64,000 bases of DNA, from NCBI GenBank assembly GCA_041746735.1, contig JBGTGP010000032.1, positions 1-64,000 of the forward strand. The letters run 5' to 3'. The position numbers and the translations under genes were made by a program. The DNA comes from Opimibacter sp041746735. Lineage in GTDB: Bacteria > Bacteroidota > Bacteroidia > Chitinophagales > Saprospiraceae. Shown here piece by piece: positions 34,405 through 43,530 of the stretch. Positions within the stretch are counted from its first letter, which is position 1. The number at the start of each line of letters is the position of its first letter. Under the pieces are notes generated by a model. That model was not told the origin of the DNA and did not search any database. It was given only the letters and a program-made list of their open reading frames with translations.

Positions 34405-35466
34405 ATGAATACTATTTACATCCGAACACTCAAAAGAGCCGAACACACTGTTTTCAATGTGTCTGACGGACAAAAGACATACTTCGATCAGCAATTTGGT
34501 CGTGTCTTACCCTTTTCAAGTGGGCAACAGGTAAAGCGCTCTTTAATAGACTCACTTTGTGATGCGATCAATCAAGTCCCTTCGCCGACTACATTTTTGT
34601 TTGATGTTTCCAAGCAAAAAGAACTCGAAGAAGGCGAAGTGTACGCTACCTGCGATCCCACTTATGCCGATCAATTGTTTGGTGGATGGATGAAGGCCGC
34701 CAAGGGGGGTAAAGAAAGGACGCTGAAACGCAGAAGCCCACTTTCTATTTCAGCTATGCGCGCACTACATCCTTTGCTAGCTGGTATAAACAAAGAAAAT
34801 GCGACATTCGACCGTAGTGAAAGACCCAACAACCGGGTGATTGTTCGTGATGAAAAAGGTAATGAGTTGAGCGAAGATGAAATTGTTTCATTCCTCGAAG
34901 GCAAGGATAGAAGTTTGAGCAGAAAATGGATTCCTGACAATAAAAGGGCAACTGGGCTATTCGTTTTTGATGTTGCTATTGATCTCCGGCGACTTTTTTC
35001 CGTAACCCTAAACTCATTCGAACCCGAAATGTCCGACTCGACCATCGAAAAACTACGAAACGGGGGGTGGATAGAGTCCCAAAATGTTTTTGGCCCATGC
35101 CTGGTGGCGCCGAAAGTAATACGGGGCAAGTGGATACCCGCTCTGGCAAATGCCATTATCAATTGGCGTATTACTTCCAATCAATCCAGAACTTTCAGCC
35201 TGATGGATACTTTAGCCATAGCCATTAGCGACAATGCCAACCTGATAGCCGGCAGCATACGTGCCAAACTTTCGGAAGAAGATTCCAAAAAAGCAGATCC
35301 GATCGTAGATGAATCTCTGCCAGGAATTGATACGTTTATCACGCTACAGGCCGGTGGATTTATTCATACTAAAGGTGAGACTGCTGATGCCCTCGAGAAA
35401 GCAAAGCAGAGATTAATCAAACTGATGATGGACTTTGACTATGAGAATCAATTGATGCCTGCATAA
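34405..35466 (+). CDS. cas7: Cas7 Cascade backbone subunit
   Basis: 353 aa. The start MNTIYIRTLKRAEHTVFNV, the FSSGQQVKRSLIDSL segment near 35, the long thumb-like insertion (about 85-180) and GLFVFDVAIDLRRLFSV near 195 fit the Cas7 (Cst2/DevR-like) RAMP fold. Several copies would line the crRNA spacer. It begins 11 bp after cas8 and is the last gene of the effector block. A 504-bp gap follows before the adaptation genes. Confidence 0.85.
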   Translation: MNTIYIRTLKRAEHTVFNVSDGQKTYFDQQFGRVLPFSSGQQVKRSLIDSLCDAINQVPSPTTFLFDVSKQKELEEGEVYATCDPTYADQLFGGWMKAAKGGKERTLKRRSPLSISAMRALHPLLAGINKENATFDRSERPNNRVIVRDEKGNELSEDEIVSFLEGKDRSLSRKWIPDNKRATGLFVFDVAIDLRRLFSVTLNSFEPEMSDSTIEKLRNGGWIESQNVFGPCLVAPKVIRGKWIPALANAIINWRITSNQSRTFSLMDTLAIAISDNANLIAGSIRAKLSEEDSKKADPIVDESLPGIDTFITLQAGGFIHTKGETADALEKAKQRLIKLMMDFDYENQLMPA

Positions 35467-35970
35467 ATTATCTTCCGATAACTAATTCTGAATCGTCGCC
35501 CAAGACATCCGCATTTCCACCAGCTTGACCTCTGAGCAGATACGGAAGCATGCCGCCAAATGAAACTCGTCGCACCTTCCGTCTATCCCATGATGATGAA
35601 GAATACGAAGAAAGGGGCATCCGTTTAAACCGATTGAGAAAGGTTTCGCATTCATGTTGGCGCATCATGGGAAGGATACGGTATCGGACACGTCATCAGT
35701 AGGCTCCACGATAGCATTACGCATTGGTTTTACCTGACGCATCAGAGGCTAAATGCAACCTGAGACTGGAAAGACAAGGTGTGATTCTGGCTAACATCGA
35801 GATAAATTGCGGAGTCATTCTCGCTGTCACTAAAGGTTATGGCTTAGCAATGAAAGATACAGTCGTAAGGATGGTATTTATCATTTGCATGACAAGTGAA
35901 AGCTAATCATTAGATTCTTCATACACGTAACCCATATTCAAGGTTTCCATTAAATTGACCTGCCTCGACT
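35467..35970. other. 504-bp gap between the effector and adaptation modules
   Basis: No convincing gene. Short frames exist (for example a plus frame from 35549 beginning MPPNETRRTFRLSHDDEEY, about 50 codons, and a minus frame 35668-35468), but none shows a recognisable domain. The acidic/basic plus frame could be a decayed gene. The last 60 bp before cas4 are AT-rich and could hold a promoter for cas4-cas1-cas2. Confidence 0.5.
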
Positions 35971-36501
35971 ATGCCCATTACCGCCACCCATATAAACTAT
36001 TTCCACATCTGCCCCCGCAAGCTATGGCTGTTTGCCCAGGGCATTAACATGGAGCACACCTCCGACACCGTCTATGAAGGCAAGCACATCCACGAAACCA
36101 CATATCCACAGCGCTCCGAAAAGATGAAAGAGCTCGAGTTGAGCGCCACAATAGCGGATGGTACTGAGCTGCGTGGCAAGATCGACTTTTATGACCCCAA
36201 AACCAATGTCATTCATGAAACCAAGCGCAGCAACAAGATGGAGAAAGCGCATGAGTGGCAAGTCAAATTTTATATATGGCTACTGGAGATGAATGATATC
36301 AAAGGAGCAAAAGGAATACTGGAGTACCCAAAACTCAGACAATCCACTAATGTAGTCCTCCACATGACAGATCGGCAAGAACTCGATCAGGTGATCCAGC
36401 ATATCAAAAGAATTTGCGAAAGCCCCGTTTGTCCACCTGTAATTCATTCCGGTATTTGTAAAAAATGCTCATACTATGACCTTTGCTATATTGGAGAATA
36501 A
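35971..36501 (+). CDS. cas4: Cas4 exonuclease of spacer acquisition
   Basis: 176 aa. The RecB-like nuclease has GKIDFYDPKTNVIHETKRSNK (Asp and ExK residues) near 65-80 and a QVKFYIWLLE helix. The iron-sulfur cluster cysteines are one near residue 14 (HICPRKLWLF) and three at the C-terminus (GICKKCSYYDLCYIGE). Cas4 trims protospacers and checks the PAM before integration by Cas1-Cas2. All catalytic and cluster residues appear intact. Confidence 0.94.
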   Translation: MPITATHINYFHICPRKLWLFAQGINMEHTSDTVYEGKHIHETTYPQRSEKMKELELSATIADGTELRGKIDFYDPKTNVIHETKRSNKMEKAHEWQVKFYIWLLEMNDIKGAKGILEYPKLRQSTNVVLHMTDRQELDQVIQHIKRICESPVCPPVIHSGICKKCSYYDLCYIGE

Positions 36502-36599
36502 AAGCACTTGCTTGGGATCTATTTTTACGATCAAAAATCATGTAGCTTTTGTTTGTCATTTGCATCTGGAATGTAAAAACTATAACACTTACTCCAGTC

Positions 36600-36638
36600 A
36601 TGAAGAAAACATATTATCTGTTTAACCCGGGGGTGTAA
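36600..36638 (+). repeat. Duplicated 5' end of cas1, forming a 12-residue ORF
   Basis: This stretch repeats the first 32 or so bases of cas1, including the GTC before the ATG, with one synonymous T/C difference. Instead of continuing into cas1, it reads MKKTYYLFNPGV and stops at TAA (36636-36638). The true cas1 ATG is 65 bp downstream. It is either a scar of recombination in the 5' end of cas1 or a leader peptide. Confidence 0.85.
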
Positions 36639-36664
36639 CAGCATTTCCACACTGCTTCACCGTC

Positions 36665-37669
36665 ATGAAGAAAACATACTATCTGTTTAACCCCGGCAGA
36701 ATGAGCCGGAAAGACAATACCCTGAAGTTTACCCCGGCAGATGAAATTGGGACAGAAGGATCCCCCAAGTACCTGCCAGTGGAAACGGTGGCACATATCT
36801 ATGTCTTAGGCAGTGTGGATGCCAATAGTGCTTTATACAACTTCCTGGGTAAGGAAGGTATCACACTCCATTTTTTTGATTACTACGAACATTATACAGG
36901 CAGCTTCATGCCTAAGGAATACCTCCTGAGTGGAAAGGTTCTTATTGCCCAGACATCAGCGTATATGGAATCCCGGCGTCGACTGGTCATTGCCCGAAAG
37001 TTTGTCGACGGAGCAGCATTTAATATTCTGAAGAACCTACGATATTATGCCAACCGGGAAAAAGATACCCGGCTCCATATTGAGCTGATAGAAGACCTCA
37101 GCTCAAGGACTGCGGAAGTTCTGGATATTCCTACCCTTATGGGTATTGAAGGTAATATCCGAAACGCCTATTACCAGGCTTTCGATGTCATCATCAATGA
37201 TTTTACCATGGGGAACCGGACCAAACAACCTCCTTCCAATGAGGTAAATGCTCTTGTTTCGTTTCTCAACACCATGTGCTATACGTTATGTCTGGATATG
37301 CTGTACCACACCCAGTTGAATCCGACCATCAGTTTTCTGCATGAACCCGGGTACCGCAGATTTTCTCTGGCGCTTGATCTGGCGGAAATCTTCAAACCCA
37401 TTTTGGTCGACCGGCTGATCTTCAGTTTGTTAAATAAAAGGATGCTTAACGATCAGCATTTTGAAAAGAACCTCAATAGTTGCCTATTGCGTGAGAGTGG
37501 CCGGAAAATTGTAGTCCGGGCATGGGAGGAAAAGCTCAACGAAACACTCAAGCACAGATCGCTTGGCCGACATGTAAGCTATAAATATCTGGTCAGGCTG
37601 GAGTGCTATAAGTTGGTCAAACACGTCATGGACATTGATGAATACAAGCCATTTAAGGCCTGGTGGTAG
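36665..37669 (+). CDS. cas1: Cas1 integrase
   Basis: 334 aa, I-B-like Cas1. The N-terminal beta domain (MKKTYYLFNPGRMSRKDNTL, VETVAHIYVLGSVDANS) is followed by the helical catalytic domain. The metal residues are Glu near 161 (LMGIEGNIRNAYYQAF), His near 228 (TISFLHEPGYRRFSLALDLAE) and the following acidic residue. It joins new spacers to the leader-end repeat. Length and motifs are normal. A copy of its first 12 codons lies just upstream. Confidence 0.96.
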   Translation: MKKTYYLFNPGRMSRKDNTLKFTPADEIGTEGSPKYLPVETVAHIYVLGSVDANSALYNFLGKEGITLHFFDYYEHYTGSFMPKEYLLSGKVLIAQTSAYMESRRRLVIARKFVDGAAFNILKNLRYYANREKDTRLHIELIEDLSSRTAEVLDIPTLMGIEGNIRNAYYQAFDVIINDFTMGNRTKQPPSNEVNALVSFLNTMCYTLCLDMLYHTQLNPTISFLHEPGYRRFSLALDLAEIFKPILVDRLIFSLLNKRMLNDQHFEKNLNSCLLRESGRKIVVRAWEEKLNETLKHRSLGRHVSYKYLVRLECYKLVKHVMDIDEYKPFKAWW

Positions 37670-37767
37670 AATTTCAAGTGACCCAACCGTTTATAGAGGT
37701 ACCATAGTACTGCATTGCAGGCAATGTTCAAAAGGATTTTCTATATTGATTTGTAAATTTTTGAGCC

Positions 37768-38031
37768 ATGTATGTTATCCTGGTCTATGATGTGGAGCAG
37801 AAGCGTGTAGGCCGTATGCTCAAACTGTGCAGGAGGTATCTCAACTGGATACAAAACAGTGTATTTGAGGGGGAGCTATCGGAGGTAAAACTACAGGAGT
37901 TATTGCATCGGGCGATTGACATCATAGATACTGAATATGATAGCATCATCGTGTTCAAGAGTCGGCAGGAAAAGTGGTTAGAGAAAGAGGTAATCGGGCG
38001 TGAAAAAAACAAGTTGGATAACATCCTTTAA
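37768..38031 (+). CDS. cas2: Cas2 spacer-acquisition protein
   Basis: 87-aa ferredoxin-like protein (MYVILVYDVEQKRVGRML, RRYLNWIQNSVFEGELSE, IIVFKSRQEKWLEKEVIG). The Asp near residue 8 is conserved. It forms the scaffold of the Cas1-Cas2 integrase. It is 98 bp downstream of cas1 and directly precedes the leader and array. Confidence 0.95.
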   Translation: MYVILVYDVEQKRVGRMLKLCRRYLNWIQNSVFEGELSEVKLQELLHRAIDIIDTEYDSIIVFKSRQEKWLEKEVIGREKNKLDNIL

Positions 38032-38238
38032 TCGTCGATGAAACGGGTGACATATCACATTTGAGGTAGTTCTTTGACAATTGGGAAAATATATATTGAT
38101 AGTCATCAGGTTAGCAGGTCGTCGAACTCCGGCATAAATTATACTTTTGGGGGTCGACGACATGACTACCTGTATATTACAACTGTACTAATGTATAATA
38201 AATTGAAATATAGCCAACTAGAGAGTCTATCTTAGCGG
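38032..38238 (+). promoter_or_regulatory. CRISPR leader
   Basis: 207-bp AT-rich non-coding stretch between cas2 and the first repeat. It holds TTTGACAATTGGGAAAATAT near 38073, with a TTGACA-like element at 38074-38079, and an interrupted inverted repeat GTCGTCGA (38118-38125) / TCGACGAC (38154-38161) around an AT-rich centre. Identity of the array end (clean repeats here, variant repeats at the far end) supports this as the leader side. Confidence 0.8.
38118..38161. repeat. Inverted repeat in the CRISPR leader
   Basis: GTCGTCGA at 38118-38125 is perfectly complementary in reverse to TCGACGAC at 38154-38161. The 28-nt centre contains CATAAATTATACTTTTG, and flanking CAGG/CCTG can extend the symmetry imperfectly. 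It may be a protein-binding or bending site used during transcription or spacer integration. Confidence 0.6.
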
Positions 38239-41200
38239 CTTCTAATCGAACCATAGCGGAATTGAAACATAGTGTAATAGTATTTTTGTTACATCTTTCG
38301 CTACTTCTAATCGAACCATAGCGGAATTGAAACAAGGAAGTGGAAGACATCATCGACGAAGTTATCCAGCTTCTAATCGAACCATAGCGGAATTGAAACG
38401 TCCTGGTGGGCATGGTAGAGACCCTGCACAACCGCTTCTAATCGAACCATAGCGGAATTGAAACGAGTATGATACAAGCACACTAAACCTGGACGTGCTC
38501 CTTCTAATCGAACCATAGCGGAATTGAAACATGCCACGAGCCCGGATCCAACATGCGACACATGGCTTCTAATCGAACCATAGCGGAATTGAAACTGACC
38601 TTTGGTTCCAGTGCCACAACTCTCGGTGCCACTTCTAATCGAACCATAGCGGAATTGAAACAGGGTTGCGGCCGGCCGTTTTTTTGCACCCCTCCCCACT
38701 TCTAATCGAACCATAGCGGAATTGAAACTGGTGGATAGGGTCCGTGCTATATCAGGGCATTTCTTCTAATCGAACCATAGCGGAATTGAAACAGTGATCA
38801 TCACTGTACACCGAGAGGAACTGCTGCCTTCTAATCGAACCATAGCGGAATTGAAACTGCTCAGGTCCCTGGAGCGGAACATAACCTTCAACTTCTAATC
38901 GAACCATAGCGGAATTGAAACCCATGGGTGCGCATTTCTATTCCTGCCTCCTTTTCCTTCTAATCGAACCATAGCGGAATTGAAACAATATTTCATTACA
39001 TAGCTTATAGTGTGTTGGTTTCTTCTAATCGAACCATAGCGGAATTGAAACCAGATTAGCTATGTGGATGTGGAGAGTAAATACAACCTTCTAATCGAAC
39101 CATAGCGGAATTGAAACCGATCTCGCCCGGGCCTGTCATCATAACCCTCACGGGCTTCTAATCGAACCATAGCGGAATTGAAACGCAAGTTATTACCTCT
39201 CCTTGTGGGCTTTCGTTTCTCTTCTAATCGAACCATAGCGGAATTGAAACTGAACTGCAGGTCCGTTGTGACATGCGAAAATTTCCGCTTCTAATCGAAC
39301 CATAGCGGAATTGAAACGCTCCCGGAGGTAGGTCTTATGATGCCCGCCGGGCCTTCTAATCGAACCATAGCGGAATTGAAACTTAACTGGTGCGATCGGG
39401 AGTCTAATCGGTGGTGCACTTCTAATCGAACCATAGCGGAATTGAAACGGGCAAAGGTGCTCATGATCGACTTGACAAAGTCGACTTCTAATCGAACCAT
39501 AGCGGAATTGAAACTACAAAGACGAATGATACACTCACCCGCCGCTGACCCCTTCTAATCGAACCATAGCGGAATTGAAACTCGGGTATGTGCCGGTGAT
39601 GTCCTCATCGTATGGCTTCTAATCGAACCATAGCGGAATTGAAACGCACTGGCTCGTCCCGCACATACATCATCAGGGTCACCTTCTAATCGAACCATAG
39701 CGGAATTGAAACTAGGTTCAGCCCTATCGCTATATTGCCTCACCGGTGCTTCTAATCGAACCATAGCGGAATTCAAACAGACTTTCAGCTCGGGTGTTGA
39801 AGAATCGGGTCAGCTTCTAATCGAACCATAGCGGAATTGAAACTGTAGGGGTCAGTGGTGATTTTTTCAGTAACACAGCTTCTAATCGAACCATAGCGGA
39901 ATTGAAACTTTCATTAGACTCCGATTTTAGGCGTTGCATAATAGGCTTCTAATCGAACCATAGCGGAATTGAAACGTGTTAGGATTAACTTGAAGGATAG
40001 CCATTAACCCTTCTAATCGAACCATAGCGGAATTGAAACTCATCATGCCGACAAAACGAAACGATAACAAGCACCGCTTCTAATCGAACCATAGCGGAAT
40101 TGAAACAGCGTATAGTATGAGTCGAGGCTATCAGCGCCAGATCTTCTAATCGAACCATAGCGGAATTGAAACGAGGCTGAGCTGAGGGCGCTGCAGGGCA
40201 GGATTGACTTCTAATCGAACCATAGCGGAATTGAAACACATCTGGGGTGCCTACATCGACCTGCGCAATCATGTCTTCTAATCGAACCATAGCGGAATTG
40301 AAACTCGTGTTTGGGTCTATCTAAAGTAATAGTTAAAGGCTTCTAATCGAACCATAGCGGAATTGAAACGTATAGTGGCAGTTGATATCTGCCCGTAATA
40401 GTCCGCTTCTAATCGAACCATAGCGGAATTGAAACTAGCAGGGTCTCGATGTTTTCCTTCGTGGCGGGGATCTTCTAATCGAACCATAGCGGAATTGAAA
40501 CTTGTACCTCACATATACCTTGCCGAGAAACTGATGTCTTCTAATCGAACCATAGCGGAATTGAAACACAACAGCGATAGGTTCGATGAGATAATGGATA
40601 GCCCTTCTAATCGAACCATAGCGGAATTGAAACAGCCTTACGCATACACGATGTTGTAGGGCGAAGCGCTTCTAATCGAACCATAGCGGAATTGAAACGA
40701 AAAGGGACTAATGTTCCAAGGATCACCAGGTGTGCTTCTAATCGAACCATAGCGGAATTGAAACGATAGAGCACAACGCCCATCCGGTACTTCGATGGCA
40801 CTTCTAATCGAACCATAGCGGAATTGAAACAGGAATATGCAAAAGGAAAATGTAAAACAAATCATCGCTTCTAATCGAACCATAGCGGAATTGAAACCGG
40901 CTTACCGCAAAGGGAAGAATCGCGCCAAGCTCCCTTCTAATCGAACCATAGCGGAATTGAAACCGGTCTATATCCTTGCTAGACATCCAGGGATCAGAAC
41001 TTCTAATCGAACCATAGCGGAATTGAAACAGAGGCCATCTTATGCAATACACGAGAGTAAGATTACTTCTAATCGAACCATAGCGGAATTGAAACGGTGC
41101 TGCATCAGATGGAGCTGTCTGAGGAGGATTTCTTCTAATCGAACCATAGCGGAATTGAAACAAAATGGCGAGCGCATCCGCAATGGCTCCAAAGGCACTT

Positions 41201-41492
41201 CTAATCGTACCATAGCGGAATTGAAACGTGGTAGGTGGTATCCTATCAAGGATTTTTGCTACTACTTCTAATCGTACCATAGCGGAATTGAAACTCGCAA
41301 TGGAAAATCATTACATCTTCGACGGCGCAGCTTCTAATCGTACCATAGCGGAATTGAAACTTGCTGAACAGAGTTTGTTTCAGCTTATCAAGTCTACTTC
41401 TAATCGTACCATAGCGGAATTGAAACATTATTTGTATGGCGTTGCTTCTGGTGTTCCGATGGCTTCTAATCGTACCATAGCGGAATTGAAAC
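38239..41492 (+). CRISPR. CRISPR array: 50 repeats of 30 bp, 49 spacers of 34-37 bp
   Basis: The repeat begins CTTCTAATCGAACCATAGCG and ends GAATTGAAAC; ATTGAAAC is the usual crRNA 5' handle of I-B-like repeats, so transcription is on the plus strand. Repeats were counted one by one by eye, starting at 38239, 38304, 38370 and so on to 41463. All are identical except repeat 24 (39749, G to C near the 3' end, giving ATTCAAAC) and the last five (41198, 41265, 41331, 41397, 41463), which share A to T at position 11 (ATCGTACC). No spacer duplicates were noticed. The array adjoins cas2 through the leader. Confidence 0.98.
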
Positions 41493-41612
41493 AAATTCAG
41501 TAAAATTGCCTATATTTATCAACCACATACTAGTTATGAGATGGGAAGTATACTTGAATCATGTAGTCGTCTCTTTTACCAAATCATGATAGCCAAACTA
41601 ACCTAACCACCC

Positions 41613-42329
41613 ATGCCCCCTCCTCCAGACTCTTCCGATAATTCGCCTACATCTTCTGACCTGACCATCTCAAACACATACAAAGAGTCAGAAGGATCTA
41701 CAGCCAGATCTATTGCCGCCCAAGATCCACTACAACGTATCCACAACACGGTAGGACTCATACAACGGGTCTATTCGTATATATCACAATCCCCCAATTC
41801 ACCAAATCAGGCGATACTTAATCCAAATGCGGATCCAACTCTACACCTCTTCCTGGATCATCACCAAAAGGTCCTGAAATTGATGCTCGCCCATCAGGTT
41901 GACTTTATCATCGTGGGTGGTTATGCCGTCATCTTCCATGGATATGCCAGAACAACCGGCAATTTAGATCTGTGGTTAATACCGGATAACCTGAACCGGG
42001 ATAAATTGATTCCGGTACTACGTTTGTTGGACGTTGACGAAAATGAACTGATTGAATTAGCCAGTCTGGATTTTACTGTACCAATACATTTTCACTTCTG
42101 GAATGAACCGGAAAGAATAAATTTCCTGACGGATCTACCCGGTGTAAAGTATATGGCTGCCCGACAGCATATCATCGAAGTCCATGCTGGCACAAAGACT
42201 TTCCCTTTTTTACACCGTACTCATTTGATACATTCCAAAAATGCCACAGCCCGCCTGAAAGACAAAGCCGATGTGGAAGAACTTCAAAAAAGATCCTTTG
42301 AAACCAACCCGCATACACAATTCAGGTAA
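41613..42329 (+). CDS. Nucleotidyltransferase-like protein with a degenerate active site
   Basis: 238 aa. Residues 1-80 are low-complexity and proline/serine-rich. Residues about 85-230 resemble the small nucleotidyltransferase family found in MNT/AbiEii-type systems: VDFIIVGGYAVIFHGYARTTG followed by NLDLWLIPDN. The usual DxD pair reads NLD, so the first catalytic Asp is replaced by Asn and activity is doubtful. The C-terminus has HLIHSKNATARLKDKADVEELQK, as in the family. It is a lone gene 120 bp after the array with no antitoxin partner visible. It may be a decayed toxin or a non-catalytic protein. Confidence 0.7.
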   Translation: MPPPPDSSDNSPTSSDLTISNTYKESEGSTARSIAAQDPLQRIHNTVGLIQRVYSYISQSPNSPNQAILNPNADPTLHLFLDHHQKVLKLMLAHQVDFIIVGGYAVIFHGYARTTGNLDLWLIPDNLNRDKLIPVLRLLDVDENELIELASLDFTVPIHFHFWNEPERINFLTDLPGVKYMAARQHIIEVHAGTKTFPFLHRTHLIHSKNATARLKDKADVEELQKRSFETNPHTQFR

Positions 42330-42850
42330 GGACCATATCATCCCACCTAAGCCAACATCGGATTTTCCAATCCCCCCTACTCCACCTGATCTAATGCTTA
42401 CCCTCATCAATCAAACCCCCTGATGTAAAACCCGGTCTGTGACTGACCCCCCCATAAAAAAGTGCCTGGCACACACTCCGGACACTTTTCATCATGAAAC
42501 CAATATAATATTATCAAGATTAAAAATACCCCTTTATTCTGCATTGTCCAAATATCCCAGTAAAACTTTTTCTCCCACTCCCCATTCACTACTCACCACT
42601 CCCCACGGTTGCTGAGCTGTAGCACGAGGATGTGTCAAGCGGGTCGAAGCACCCCACTCACCACGGTTGCTGAGCTGTAGCACGAGGATGTGTCAAGCGG
42701 GTCGAAGCACCCCACTCACCCCTCACCCCTCCCCTGCCTCCCCTCCCATATTTATGGCATTGATCTCCCTCCTCTCCCACTCTACCTTTACACCCGAAAG
42801 CCATTGATGTAGATGGCACTTTAATTCACATCCGTTAAATCTTGTCACAC
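42330..42850. repeat. Gap with terminator-like hairpin and two inverted 51-bp repeat copies
   Basis: Near 42458-42490, AAAAAAGTGCC...GGACACTTTT forms an imperfect hairpin flanked by A and T runs, a possible bidirectional terminator. At 42605-42655 and 42663-42713 are two copies, inverted, of the 51-bp element amplified at 14606-14909 (read here as ACGGTTGCTGAGCTGTAGCA...). CACTCACC/CCTCCC-type simple sequence flanks them. No gene seen. Confidence 0.7.
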
Positions 42851-43327
42851 ATGAATGCTCAGTTGATGTTGTCTATCCGCAAAGCCTGCCTCCTGCTGCC
42901 ATTGCTTTGCCTCAGCCTATCCGTCTCAGCACAGGATCCCGCCTACCAGAAAGCCGTTCAGGAAATCAAAGATGAATTTGGAAGCTTTCCATCCTTTTTT
43001 CAGGTTTATCCAGACTATGCACTTGCCAGTGCCTGGGAAAATTTTAAACAAATGGGGAGCCCCAACAGCCCACTGCCACCCAAGTACAGAGAATTGCTCC
43101 AACTGGCTGTAGCCTCACAGATCCCATGTAGCTACTGCATCTATTTCCACACCGCAGCGGCCAAAGCACATGGTGCTACAGATGCCGAGATCCATGATGC
43201 GATTGCCCAGGGCGCCCAGACCCGGCACTGGAGTATGATCCTGCAGGGAAATCAGATTGATTTTGAAAAATTCAAAAAAGAATTTGATGGTATGATGCGC
43301 TATATGGCCAGTAAAGCTTCCAAGTGA
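42851..43327 (+). CDS. Exported AhpD/carboxymuconolactone-decarboxylase-like protein
   Basis: 158 aa from the ATG at 42851; the signal peptide ends near SLSVSAQ. The AhpD-like helical core has YRELLQLAVASQIPCSYCIYFHTAAAKAHGATDAEI, with the CxxC and the downstream His of the redox motif. Family members act as thiol peroxidase partners or ring-opening decarboxylases; export makes a periplasmic redox role more likely. A strong hairpin follows. Confidence 0.87.
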   Translation: MNAQLMLSIRKACLLLPLLCLSLSVSAQDPAYQKAVQEIKDEFGSFPSFFQVYPDYALASAWENFKQMGSPNSPLPPKYRELLQLAVASQIPCSYCIYFHTAAAKAHGATDAEIHDAIAQGAQTRHWSMILQGNQIDFEKFKKEFDGMMRYMASKASK

Positions 43328-43388
43328 AACAAATGTCTTCTACTGTATAGATCCATCCAGGTACATCATACGCTAAACTCTATTCCCG

Positions 43389-43416
43389 GTGGTCTCTGTC
43401 TCAGGACAGAGACCAC
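43389..43416 (+). terminator. Strong hairpin after the AhpD-like gene
   Basis: GTGGTCTCTGTC pairs perfectly with GACAGAGACCAC across a TCAG loop (12-bp stem), followed by TGTACTTTATC. The T tract is weak, but it lies where a terminator is expected, before the porin gene. Confidence 0.6.
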
Positions 43417-43530
43417 TGTACTTTATCTATACCTGCTCATTCGGACAGCCTCTAACAGGTGTGAATCAGCTCACGGCTCACAATGGGCAGATTTTTTAGT
43501 TCTTTTGCGTCTGTAAACCGATACTAAAAA

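Noticed and set aside
35724..35906. 60-codon frame in the cas7-cas4 gap
   Set aside because: No ATG start, no domain and no supporting context.
39403..39410. TCTAATCG, part of the CRISPR repeat, inside a spacer
   Set aside because: An 8-bp match is expected by chance in about 1.8 kb of spacer sequence; not evidence of repeat rearrangement.
38177..41503. Several open frames on both strands inside the CRISPR array, with repeated FQFRYGSIRS or SNRTIAELK peptides
   Set aside because: They are translations of the 30-bp repeat, which lacks stops in some frames; they are not genes.
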